From: Rossellomorea marisflavi
GTDB taxonomy: Bacteria > Bacillota > Bacilli > Bacillales > Bacillaceae_B
NCBI RefSeq assembly: GCF_001274775.1
Contig: NZ_LGUE01000005.1
Coordinates: 367,836-431,835 of the forward strand
Length of the DNA stretch: 64,000 nucleotides
Direction of reading: 5' to 3'
This document shows positions 56,937 through 64,000 of this stretch, one piece after another. The notes under the pieces are model-generated. The model saw only the letters and a list, made by a program, of their open reading frames with translations. It ran no database searches and was not told the DNA's origin. The position numbers and the translations under genes were made by a program. How positions within the stretch are numbered: position 1 is the stretch's first letter; each line of letters starts with the position of its first letter.

Positions 56937-57701
56937 ATGAAGGACTATAAAGGGTATCTCATTGATTTGGATGGGACCATGTATAAAGGGACGGAAAAGA
57001 TTGAAGAAGCGGGTGATTTCATCCGCAGTCTCCAACATAAGGGGATCCCTTATCTATTTGTGACGAATAACTCTTCGAGAAGACCGGAGCAGGTTGCAGA
57101 AAAACTGCGGGGATTCGATATCCCGGCTGAAGCCGCGCAAGTGTTCACGACGTCGATGGCGACTGCTCAATACGTTCATGAACGGAAAGCAGGGGGCAGT
57201 GCCTACGTGATCGGTGAGGAAGGAATCCGTGATGCACTCGAGAACAAAGGCATCACCCTTAAGGACGACGGAGTGGATTTCGTCATCGTTGGGATCGACC
57301 GGGAGATCAACTATGAAAAATTATCTCTTGCTTGCCTTGCGGTTCGAAACGGGGCAGAGTTCATCTCGACCAACGGAGACATCGCCATCCCGACTGAAAG
57401 GGGACTTCTCCCGGGGAACGGTTCGCTGACGTCAGTCGTGACCGTGTCGACGGGGACGGATCCTGTGTTCATCGGGAAGCCTGAGCCGATCATCATGGAG
57501 CAGGCGCTTTCTGTACTCGGCACCAGTAAAGAGGAGACCCTCATGGTTGGGGATAATTACGACACCGATATCATGGCCGGAATCCGTGCCGGGATCGACA
57601 CCCTGATGGTTCACACGGGAGTGACACCGAAGGAAATGTTGAAAGAAAAGAGAGAGCAACCTACGTATTCATTGGACCACCTTGGCCAATGGGAAATTTG
57701 A
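56937..57701 (+). CDS. yutF: HAD-family phosphatase YutF (NagD-like)
   Basis: 254 residues, HAD subclass IIA. Motif I DLDGTMYKG (nucleophile and acid Asp), motif II FVTNNSSR, then the cap and GKPEPIIMEQ with motif IV MVGDNYDTDIMAG. Acts on small phosphates; substrate unknown, possibly sugar- or nucleotide phosphates. GAGGTGGAG is close before ATG 56937. The conserved neighbour of yutE. Confidence 0.92.
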   Translation: MKDYKGYLIDLDGTMYKGTEKIEEAGDFIRSLQHKGIPYLFVTNNSSRRPEQVAEKLRGFDIPAEAAQVFTTSMATAQYVHERKAGGSAYVIGEEGIRDALENKGITLKDDGVDFVIVGIDREINYEKLSLACLAVRNGAEFISTNGDIAIPTERGLLPGNGSLTSVVTVSTGTDPVFIGKPEPIIMEQALSVLGTSKEETLMVGDNYDTDIMAGIRAGIDTLMVHTGVTPKEMLKEKREQPTYSLDHLGQWEI

Positions 57702-58285
57702 TCCGTGAAGAGAAGCCTGTACCTCCCATGGGAGGACAGGTTTTTCTCTTGATCAAGTGTGAAAATTTTTGGTATTTAAGAGGAAAATCCCATAAGAAAT
57801 AACACATTTTTAATGGACAACATCCCCTTGTATAAGTAAAATAGAACTAGTGTTTAAGAAGCAAAAAAGACATATTTCTGTTTGAAAAGCCTATGAACCC
57901 TATGATCGAGACATCCCTCATTCAACTTAGCGTATAAGCATTCGTGGAATTTGCGTTTACTCCATCAGGATTTGACTACTCCCTCTAGCTAACTTTCCCA
58001 GTACCATCAATTTGAACAGAAGGTCTTCTTCTTGCCAATACTGATAGAGTTGAAAAGGTTAAAAAGCTACAATTTTTCTAATCTTTTCATGTGTTAAATG
58101 AGACTTAATCGGGTAAAGACAACAGACAAGATGAAAATTGGGGACTATTAGCATTGGTACCTTTTCAGTTTCTAACTATTCTTTACGAAAAGTAAGGCAA
58201 CTTTAAGAATGGAAGACATTGTTTCTTATTTTGACGCGAAACAACACACATCAATTCTAAAGAATTTTAAAAGGGTAGTGAGGTA
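57702..58285. other. AT-rich gap between yutF and the XRE gene
   Basis: A terminator CCTGT-A-CCTCCC/GGGAGG-ACAGG plus five T (57712-57745) ends yutF. The remaining 540 bases are AT-rich, with only very short frames and no structured RNA or repeat that I can recognise. It probably carries the promoter of the XRE gene, but no box is convincing. Confidence 0.55.
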
Positions 58286-58537
58286 ATGAGTGTTACAGAA
58301 CTTGTCGGGAAGAAAATCAGACATCATAGAAGGTCGAGAGAAATCACCATTCAGGAACTAAGTCGTGTATGCGGATTAACGGTCAATTACATCTCGTTAA
58401 TTGAAAAAGGGGAGGCGAATCCATCGTTGAATAAACTCCATGCAATCATCAATGCATTGGAAGTTCACTGGTCGGATATCATGCCGTCGAAGGATGAGCA
58501 AAAGGTCATCAGCGAGAAGGAACTATCGAGTTATTGA
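58286..58537 (+). CDS. Small XRE-family HTH regulator
   Basis: 83 residues, almost entirely a SinR/Xre-type helix-turn-helix: LVGKKIRHHRRSREITIQEL, then CGLTVNYISLIEKGEANPSL, INALEVHWSDI. No sensor domain. AGTGAGGTA precedes the ATG. Convergent with an Sda-like gene, overlapping its 3' end by 15 bases, and palindromes in that gene's promoter could be its binding sites. Function inferred only from context. Confidence 0.85.
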   Translation: MSVTELVGKKIRHHRRSREITIQELSRVCGLTVNYISLIEKGEANPSLNKLHAIINALEVHWSDIMPSKDEQKVISEKELSSY

Positions 58538-58654
58538 TCCCAGTTTTCTTTTCTTCAATTCCTCTTCGATCAATAGAATGAATTCAGAGCTGAGGTTTAA
58601 TAACTTTGCTTTTTTATATGCATCTAAAAGGGCTTGATCACTTAATGTTTTCAT
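58523..58654 (-). CDS. sda: Sda-like sporulation histidine-kinase inhibitor
   Basis: 43 residues, a helical hairpin whose sequence tracks B. subtilis Sda: LSDQALLDAYKKAKLLNLSS then EFILLIEEELKKRKLG. Sda blocks the KinA autokinase and delays sporulation when replication is perturbed. The ATG at 58654 has AGAGGTGG six bases upstream; the frame extends to 58717 with no site. Probably a paralog of the usual sda; DnaA boxes, which control sda in B. subtilis, were not seen in its promoter. Confidence 0.75.
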   Translation of the reverse strand: MKTLSDQALLDAYKKAKLLNLSSEFILLIEEELKKRKLGSITR

Positions 58655-58765
58655 GGAATCCACCTCTATTTCCGTTTTGGGTAGCGTGAAATTTGATTCG
58701 AATTCTGCGAAACGCATGAAGTGATCGCCTTGTTAGATGTATTTTGCCGTTCAATGCTTTAGTAC

Positions 58766-58826
58766 CACTATAGTGATAATTATTACAACTATAATTGTAA
58801 CTATATCTAAGTATAGCACATTGTGC
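58766..58826 (-). promoter_or_regulatory. Palindrome-rich promoter of the Sda-like gene
   Basis: Reverse-strand extended -10 TGCTATACT (TATACT at 58810-58815). Three perfect palindromes flank it: GCACATTGTGC (58816-58826) just upstream, TTACAA-CTATAA-TTGTAA (58783-58800) over the start region, and CACTATAGTG (58766-58775) downstream. They are candidate operators, possibly for the XRE protein. Confidence 0.55.
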
Positions 58827-58884
58827 AACAGTAAGTTAGTAAAAAGGTTCTATTAACTGTTTATATAATGGTTGAATGAGGGGA

Positions 58885-58926
58885 ATGTTTCGTTTGAAAA
58901 AATGGTCACTGGGCATCGCTTCTTAA
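58885..58926 (+). pseudogene. Truncated signal-peptide-like mini frame
   Basis: A 13-residue frame starting MFRLKKWSLGIAS resembles the beginning of a secreted or lipoprotein signal, then stops. A TATAAT (58864-58869) lies upstream and a strong terminator follows. It may be the relic of a deleted gene. Very weak evidence. Confidence 0.2.
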
Positions 58927-58934
58927 CACACTAA

Positions 58935-58964
58935 AAAAATCAGACGGGGCTCCGTCTGATTTTT
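58935..58964. terminator. Bidirectional terminator before yutG
   Basis: AAAAATCAGACGG/CCGTCTGATTTTT around GGCT, with T runs on both strands. Confidence 0.9.
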
Positions 58965-58973
58965 CTTTTGCCC

Positions 58974-59474
58974 TTAGTCTTGGTGCTTGGCGCGGTGGGC
59001 GAGCCTGCTTGAAGCTGCAGCAGCGATGGCGCCTACGATGTCATCAAGGAAGGTGTGGCACATACCGGTGGACTTATCGTTCAATCGTTCCAGTATCCCC
59101 GGTTTTAATTTATCGATATACCCGTAGTTGGTGAACCCGATTGATCCATAGACGTTTACGATGGAAAAAGCGAGGATTTCATCCACCCCGTATAAGCCTT
59201 CGTCTACTTCGATGATGGCTTGAAGGGGTTCTTCAAGCATTTTCTTTTCACCCAGCTTATCCAGTTGAATCCCGGTCAGGATCGCATTTTGGACTTCCCG
59301 TTTCGTCAGCACCCTTTCGACATTATGGATGCATTCCTTCATTTCAAGATCAGGATGATATTTTTTCTGCAGGAACATGACCAGATCTGCAATATCTTCG
59401 ATAGTCACTCCTCTTTCGAGAAGCCAGTTGCGTGCCGTTTTCTCTAATAAATCCATCGATTCTTTATCCTTCAT
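58974..59474 (-). CDS. yutG: Phosphatidylglycerophosphatase A-like protein YutG
   Basis: 166 residues of the PgpA/YutG helical family. The family block EVDEGLYGVDEILAFSIVNV and GSIGFTNYGYIDKLKPGIL with TFLDDIVGAIAAA is intact. The classic function is dephosphorylation of phosphatidylglycerophosphate or related substrates; YutG in Bacillus is soluble and its substrate less sure. ATG 59474 follows AAAAGGTG; the GTG at 59483 falls within that site. Confidence 0.85.
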   Translation of the reverse strand: MKDKESMDLLEKTARNWLLERGVTIEDIADLVMFLQKKYHPDLEMKECIHNVERVLTKREVQNAILTGIQLDKLGEKKMLEEPLQAIIEVDEGLYGVDEILAFSIVNVYGSIGFTNYGYIDKLKPGILERLNDKSTGMCHTFLDDIVGAIAAAASSRLAHRAKHQD

Positions 59475-59676
59475 CCTATTCACCTTTTCCTTGGAAGATA
59501 ATGATAGCCCCTGTTTCGATTAGACGAAGCCCTGTTTTTTACTCATATGATGATGGCATGGAAAATAGACTTTACTAATAAGTCATTCTTTTCATTCATG
59601 CCCTCGGCACGATGAGCGTATTCATATTTATGATGACTGTATGGGCCACTATTCTGGTTTTTAAGGAGAGAACGTG

Positions 59677-60678
59677 ATGTCTTCAGAACTATTGATGAAC
59701 CATTTTGGGTTGCGCCCAGAACGAACATTCTTTGATGGGACGATGAACCGATACATGGCGGGGGGATCTTTATATAGTATTGTCGGCGTATCGAATACGG
59801 AACAGGAAACCCTTGTGGAGATCTACAAATTGTCGGAGCATCTCAGCGCTCAAGGGGACCGGTATACGTCGCGTTTTGTACAGAGCAACGAAGGAAAGTT
59901 CCTGGTCACGGAAGGGGAAAAGGACTTCGTCGTCCTCCGGAATGAACCGCTTTCACCACCTGAGGGAAATGCACTCGGAAGGAAATTGGGCAAGTTCCAC
60001 TTCAGGGGAAGGTTGTATGAGGAGAAGGTCGAAAAAATCAACCGGATGGGACAGTGGAAGATGCTGTGGGAACGGAGGCTTTCCCAGCTTGAGAAGGCAT
60101 ATTATCAAGTGATCCAGGATCAGCCTGTTGATGAATTCGAAGAGCGGTTTGTCGAAAGCTACCCTTATTACACCGCTCTCGCAGAGAATGCCATCCAGTA
60201 TCTCGTGGATACGGAGCTTGATGAAGACCCCGATGTAGCCGATGCAGGGACGGTCTGCCACGAACGGTTCGGGCAGAATACGTGGGGGACCGAGAACTGT
60301 ATACACTTCCCGTTTCAGTGGGTATTCGATCACAGCACGCGTGATCTGGCCGAGTGGTTGAGAGAGAAGTACTTCGAGAAGAGCCAGACGTTCCACCCTG
60401 AGCTGCAGGAATTCATCCGGGAGTATGAAAAAATCAATCCGCTATCACCCTTTGCGTGGAGGTTGATGTATTCCCGCCTTCTTTTCCCGCTCCATTATTT
60501 CGAGTGTATCGAAGAGTATTATATTTCCACTTCCGAGCAGCAAAAAAAGCTTGTGGAGGATCAATTGAACGTCCACTTGAGGAATTCGGGTCAGTATGAG
60601 TCCTTTCTCGCAGACTTTTACCATATGTCGGAGGTCCCTGTGAAGAAATGGGGAATCCCCGTGATCGACTGGCTATGA
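59677..60678 (+). CDS. yutH: Spore coat-associated protein YutH (CotS/kinase-like fold)
   Basis: 333 residues, CotS/YutH/YsxE family related to aminoglycoside-phosphotransferase folds. Family blocks include HFRGRLYEEKVEKINRMGQW and GTVCHERFGQNTWG; the catalytic kinase HxD region appears replaced by the WVFDHSTRDLAEWLRE stretch, so kinase activity is uncertain. AAGGAGAG is about 9 bases before ATG 59677. B. subtilis YutH is spore-coat associated. Confidence 0.87.
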   Translation: MSSELLMNHFGLRPERTFFDGTMNRYMAGGSLYSIVGVSNTEQETLVEIYKLSEHLSAQGDRYTSRFVQSNEGKFLVTEGEKDFVVLRNEPLSPPEGNALGRKLGKFHFRGRLYEEKVEKINRMGQWKMLWERRLSQLEKAYYQVIQDQPVDEFEERFVESYPYYTALAENAIQYLVDTELDEDPDVADAGTVCHERFGQNTWGTENCIHFPFQWVFDHSTRDLAEWLREKYFEKSQTFHPELQEFIREYEKINPLSPFAWRLMYSRLLFPLHYFECIEEYYISTSEQQKKLVEDQLNVHLRNSGQYESFLADFYHMSEVPVKKWGIPVIDWL

Positions 60679-60752
60679 AAAGAAGATCCCCTGCTTTTAT
60701 GCTACACTGGTAGTATATAGTCGACTACCAACATGAAAGTGGGGAACAGATC

Positions 60753-61712
60753 ATGAAACCGTTCATTTACATTACGCGGAAGCTACCTGAAACATTGATA
60801 CAGCCACTGCAAGATCGTTATGAAGTGGAGATGTGGGACCAGGACGATGTGCAAGTACCGAGGGAGGTCCTTTTGGAGAAAGCAGGGAAGGCGTCCGCGC
60901 TCCTGACGATGCTTTCAGACCGGATCGACGGTGAACTGCTCGACCAGGGGGAACACCTGAAAGTCGTCGCCAATCTGGCAGTGGGGTTTGATAATATCGA
61001 TGTGGCGTACGCAAAGGAAAAGGGCGTCGCGGTCTGCAATACCCCGGACGTCTTGACGGAAACGACGGCGGACCTTGCCTTTGGTTTGATGATGGCTACG
61101 GCAAGAAGGATCGTTGAAGGTGATCGATACATAAGGGAAGGCGAATGGAAAAGCTGGTCTCCACTCCTCCTCGCCGGAGCCGATATCCATCACAAGACCT
61201 TGGGCATCGTCGGGATGGGAAGCATCGGGGAAGCGGTCGCGAGGAGAGCCAAGGGGTTCAGCATGGACGTCCTCTATCACAACCGGAACCGTAGACCGGA
61301 AGCGGAGGAGGCCTTGGGTGCTGCGTTCAGATCCCTTGATGAGCTATTGAAGGAGTCCGATTTCGTTGTGGTCCTTGCTCCACTGACAGAGGAGACGAAA
61401 GGGTTGTTCCAGAAAGAACAGTTTGACATGATGAAAGACAGCGCGATCTTCATCAACGCCGCCAGGGGACCCATCGTGGACGAAGATGCACTGGTTGAAG
61501 CGATTCGTGAAGGAATGATTGCGGGAGCGGGACTGGATGTGTTCACCCAGGAGCCGATCTCCATGGATCATCCCCTCCTTTCACTGGATAGGGTCGTGGT
61601 GCTCCCACATATCGGGAGTTCATCCGTCGATACGAGGTATGATATGGTCCGGCTTTGCACCGATAATATACAGGCCGTCCTTGAAGGAAAAGAACCAAGG
61701 ACGGCCCTATAA
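60753..61712 (+). CDS. D-2-hydroxyacid dehydrogenase (glyoxylate/hydroxypyruvate reductase type)
   Basis: 319 residues. Rossmann motif GMGSIG (154-159), catalytic Arg in FINAARGPIVDE, Glu in the following segment, and catalytic His in LPHIGSSSVDTR. NAD(P)H-dependent reduction of glyoxylate or hydroxypyruvate is typical; B. subtilis has several paralogs and the substrate is not readable. Monocistronic, ribosome site GGGGAACAG region before the ATG. Confidence 0.92.
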   Translation: MKPFIYITRKLPETLIQPLQDRYEVEMWDQDDVQVPREVLLEKAGKASALLTMLSDRIDGELLDQGEHLKVVANLAVGFDNIDVAYAKEKGVAVCNTPDVLTETTADLAFGLMMATARRIVEGDRYIREGEWKSWSPLLLAGADIHHKTLGIVGMGSIGEAVARRAKGFSMDVLYHNRNRRPEAEEALGAAFRSLDELLKESDFVVVLAPLTEETKGLFQKEQFDMMKDSAIFINAARGPIVDEDALVEAIREGMIAGAGLDVFTQEPISMDHPLLSLDRVVVLPHIGSSSVDTRYDMVRLCTDNIQAVLEGKEPRTAL

Positions 61713-61747
61713 AAAAAGAACAGCTTCGGGAGTCCGGAGCTGTTCTT
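61711..61747 (-). terminator. Intrinsic terminator of the nfu gene
   Basis: AAGAACAGCT pairs with AGCTGTTCTT with an inner CGG/CCG, and a leftward seven-T run. Lies eight bases after the nfu stop codon. Confidence 0.85.
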
Positions 61748-61754
61748 CATTGCA

Positions 61755-61994
61755 TTAAAAGACTTGTTCTACTTCGACGATTCCAGGTACTTCTTCAACC
61801 AAGGCACGCTCGATACCTGCTTTGAGGGTAATGGTTGAACTCGGGCAGCTTCCGCATGCACCCAATAGGCGAAGTTTGACGATCCCGTCTTCTACGTCGA
61901 CGAGCTCACAGTCACCGCCATCGCGAAGGAGGAACGGACGCAATTTATCTAATACTTCCTGTACGGACGACATCATATCTGTTTGTTCAGTCAT
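61755..61994 (-). CDS. yutI: Nfu-type Fe-S carrier protein (YutI)
   Basis: 79 residues, a stand-alone NifU C-terminal domain with Cys47 and Cys50 (GACGSCPSS). Dimeric Nfu proteins carry [4Fe-4S] clusters from the Suf scaffold to targets such as LipA or aconitase; both suf and lipA are in this window. Cytosolic. Divergent from yuzD. Confidence 0.94.
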   Translation of the reverse strand: MTEQTDMMSSVQEVLDKLRPFLLRDGGDCELVDVEDGIVKLRLLGACGSCPSSTITLKAGIERALVEEVPGIVEVEQVF

Positions 61995-62237
61995 ATTTGA
62001 TCGACTCCTTTCCTTATCTCCTATTATAATGACATATCCACAAAAAATCTATCAACCTGAAAAGAATGGTGATTTTTTTCGTGGCATAGATCGTCGATCC
62101 CGTCATTTCCACACGCTGGTGGTTAATGGATTACTACCAAGATATGATAAAAACACCTCCAATGTCAAAATTGGAGTTCCAAATCACCCGGCATTTTTGT
62201 AAAATGGTCATAGGAACACGCCAAAGGGGAGTCTGCC

Positions 62238-62558
62238 ATGAAACCGATCGAACTATGTGTGTATGGAGCAGAAGTCACATGTCCAAGCTGTGTGAACCTG
62301 CCGTCATCAAAAGAAACGTACGAGTGGCTGGAGGCCGCAATCGGGAGGAAGTACCCCGAACAGCCCTTCACCATCACGTATATCGATATCCATTCTCCTC
62401 CCGAGAATGACGTCTTCAAGGAGTTTTCCGCACGTGTGATCGAAGAAGATCTCTTTTATCCCGTAGTGACGGTGGAAGGGACGATCGTGGGCGAGGGGAA
62501 TCCCCGCCTGAAAGACGTGTATTCAGAGCTCGAGAAGTATGGTTACAAGGCCGTATGA
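62238..62558 (+). CDS. yuzD: YuzD-family protein (DUF1462), thioredoxin-like fold
   Basis: 106 residues with CPSC close to the N-terminus (GAEVTCPSCVNLPSSK) and the beta-alpha units of a small thioredoxin-like fold ending in GNPRLKDVYSELEKYG. Function unknown. The yutI-yuzD-yutJ order matches B. subtilis, suggesting a redox link between them. The spacing from yutI is 243 bases without other genes. Confidence 0.88.
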   Translation: MKPIELCVYGAEVTCPSCVNLPSSKETYEWLEAAIGRKYPEQPFTITYIDIHSPPENDVFKEFSARVIEEDLFYPVVTVEGTIVGEGNPRLKDVYSELEKYGYKAV

Positions 62559-62561
62559 ACG

Positions 62562-62590
62562 AAAGCATTCCCGTGATGGAATGCTTTTTT
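62562..62590 (+). terminator. Intrinsic terminator after yuzD
   Basis: AAAGCATTCC/GGAATGCTTT around CGTGAT with a six-T run. Confidence 0.92.
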
Positions 62591-62600
62591 CAATAAAGAA

Positions 62601-62625
62601 AAACGCCCGGGATCACCGGGCGTTT
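62601..62625 (-). terminator. Intrinsic terminator of yutJ
   Basis: Perfect AAACGCCCGG/CCGGGCGTTT stem around a five-base loop; leftward it runs into TTTCTTTATTG. Confidence 0.8.
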
Positions 62626-62628
62626 CCA

Positions 62629-63696
62629 TTATCCGTTATGATATTTGTACATCCAGAGGACACCGGACTTCAATAGTCGTGCGACACGACCCGTAATGGA
62701 GCGCTCATTCACCAGACCGAAGCCATGCTTCTTGCCAAGGGAACCGAGGATCCCTTTCAGCTTGATCTTGGGAAGGGTCTCGGGAAGGGGCTCATTGGCC
62801 CAGCGTTTCAGCAGGATGGTGACGATCTGTTCTGCCTGTCCTTCCGCGAGTTGTGCACTCGGTGCCTGTGGGAGGCTGGCGCAGTCCCCGACAATGTAGA
62901 CATGCTCATCATTCGGGAGGTTATGGTACTTGCTGATGACGACACGCCCACTCGCGTCCGTTTCGACATTCATGTCGCGTACCACCTTGCTCGGTTGGAT
63001 ACCCGCCGTCCATACGATGGCATCACAGTGAATCTGCTCTTCGTGATTGTGAAGGATTGTCGGATCCACCTTCGTGATATTGGAATTATTCACGATCTCG
63101 ACGTTGTTCTCGTCGAACCAGCCATGCACATAGGAGCTGAGGCGTTCCGGGAACGCATTGAGGATACGCGGTCCGCGGTCGAAGAGCTTGATCTTCAAAT
63201 CGCTGCGGCTCTCACGGAGTTCACTGGCAAGCTCGATGCCGCTTAATCCGGCCCCTACAATCCCGACGATGGAGCCCGCAGGAAGGCTATTCAAGGTATG
63301 ATAGGTCTTCCTGGATTTCTCGATGGTTTGAATGCTGTACGAATTCTCTTCAGCACCAGGCACTCCGTGGAACTTGTCCTCACAGCCCAATCCGATGACC
63401 AGGTCGTCGTATGGAACCGAATCCTGGCCGGCGATATGGATCTGTTTGGTGTCCATGTCGACCTGTGTCACATCTCCATATATGTAGGAAAGGCGTTCAT
63501 GCTCAGGGAAGGTGACCCTCACATGGTGATCGGAAATGGTACCTGCCGCGAGGGCGTAATATTCTGTTTTCAAGCAGTGATACGGATTGCGGTCGATCAG
63601 GGTGATCGATACATCTTCTGGAAGTTGATTCGGTAATAAGCGAAGGAGTACGCGCATATTGCCATATCCGCCGCCGAGCAGCACTAAATGTTTCAT
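62629..63696 (-). CDS. yutJ: FAD-dependent pyridine nucleotide oxidoreductase YutJ (NDH-2-like)
   Basis: 355 residues with two Rossmann motifs: N-terminal GGGYGN (8-13) for FAD and GAGLSG in IVGIVGAGLSGIELASEL for NADH. Resembles type II NADH dehydrogenases such as Ndh/YumB, but the C-terminal membrane-associating region is short, so it may be a peripheral NADH:acceptor oxidoreductase. Conserved at this spot in B. subtilis as yutJ. Starts 304 bases from the window end. Confidence 0.9.
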   Translation of the reverse strand: MKHLVLLGGGYGNMRVLLRLLPNQLPEDVSITLIDRNPYHCLKTEYYALAAGTISDHHVRVTFPEHERLSYIYGDVTQVDMDTKQIHIAGQDSVPYDDLVIGLGCEDKFHGVPGAEENSYSIQTIEKSRKTYHTLNSLPAGSIVGIVGAGLSGIELASELRESRSDLKIKLFDRGPRILNAFPERLSSYVHGWFDENNVEIVNNSNITKVDPTILHNHEEQIHCDAIVWTAGIQPSKVVRDMNVETDASGRVVISKYHNLPNDEHVYIVGDCASLPQAPSAQLAEGQAEQIVTILLKRWANEPLPETLPKIKLKGILGSLGKKHGFGLVNERSITGRVARLLKSGVLWMYKYHNG

Positions 63697-64000
63697 ACAG
63701 ATTTCCCCTTTTGCACTCTACAGTATGATAGCCACAGTAGCGTTGATTTTATCCCCAGAGAACAGGGTGCATAGAGACCCTTGAACAGGACCCTACAGAA
63801 GTAAGCACTTTCAATGTGAGTACTAATTACATTTGAATAATAGTTTCGAATCCTTTTGTCACTAAAAGTATATCGAAATCACGCCTTTTTCACAACAGAA
63901 ACAAGGTAAATTGTTCACAATCTGTTATACCAATTCAATCAGTGACGAATGATTGACGTTTAAAATAAAAAAAGGTAGCATAACAGCAGTGAGGTGATCG
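63697..64000 (+). other. Gap at the right edge with the promoter of the next gene
   Basis: No gene in these 304 bases. A promoter TTGACG (63953-63958), 17 bases, TAGCAT (63976-63981) is followed by GAGGTGATCG (63991-64000), a ribosome site for a gene beyond the window. The leftward yutJ promoter also lies here; TTCACAA-type half-sites occur around 63890 and 63914. Confidence 0.6.

Noticed and set aside
62031-62040. DnaA-box-like ATATCCACA near yutI
   Set aside because: A single imperfect match in a promoter region with no cluster of boxes; not an origin.
62725-63246. A 173-codon rightward frame inside yutJ
   Set aside because: Antisense to a conserved oxidoreductase; no independent start site or recognisable domain.

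Overview
The window is a chromosomal segment of a Gram-positive, endospore-forming Bacillaceae bacterium (Bacillus sensu lato, for example Rossellomorea; the genus is inference). The support is internal: a tricistronic gerA-type germination operon, several spore-coat and small spore-protein genes, S-box and L-box riboswitches, AGGAGG-type ribosome binding sites with TTG/GTG starts, and gene order matching the yus-yur-yun-yut part of the Bacillus subtilis map. I found no rRNA, tRNA, insertion sequence, prophage or CRISPR array. By eye most genes look native in base and codon use.

Layout. 1-11.3 kb is accessory metabolism and thiol/electrophile stress: an HxlR repressor divergent from a catDE-type quinone/catechol module, a flavin monooxygenase, an NAPE-PLD-like hydrolase, the Ohr/OhrR peroxide pair, a flavodoxin-like reductase, a DEAD-box helicase, an acyl-CoA ligase and an amidinotransferase. 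11.3-15.7 kb holds a gamma-type SASP-like gene missed by length filters, a thioredoxin and the gerAA-AB-AC operon. 15.8-21.7 kb is a divergent Fur-boxed siderophore uptake locus (lipoprotein, two permeases, ATPase, FhuF-like reductase, YusU, YusW-like lipoprotein). 21.8-24 kb has an unrecognised Rossmann/TIR-like protein, a repeat element and two CotF-family proteins.

24.2-31.5 kb is fatty-acid and proline catabolism (fadM, yuzL, fadN-fadA-fadE) with a near-perfect FadR operator. 31.8-43.7 kb is housekeeping: yusI, gcvH, yusGFED, S-box-controlled metNPQ, yurZ and the sufCDSUB Fe-S operon. 43.8-52 kb has a DoxX protein, yunF, yunD, an HD-GYP protein, a lysine riboswitch in front of an NhaC-family transporter, and an NSS transporter with its tiny MetS-like partner. 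52-64 kb runs lytH, lipA, a tandem array of hairpin repeats, yutC, yutD, yutE, yutF, an XRE regulator facing an Sda-like kinase inhibitor, yutG, yutH, a 2-hydroxyacid dehydrogenase, nfu (yutI), yuzD and yutJ.

How the genes connect: Fe-S and lipoate functions recur (suf, nfu, lipA, gcvH); methionine and lysine uptake are each under their own riboswitch; fad genes combine FadR and possible CcpA sites; iron uptake is under Fur. The most interesting non-textbook items are the tandem hairpin array with compensatory base changes (54.2-54.6 kb), the Sda/XRE convergent pair with a palindrome-rich promoter, the L-box NhaC transporter, the unrecognised 213-residue protein at 21.8-22.4 kb, and several tiny genes. 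I did not find a clear multi-gene defence or otherwise wholly new system.
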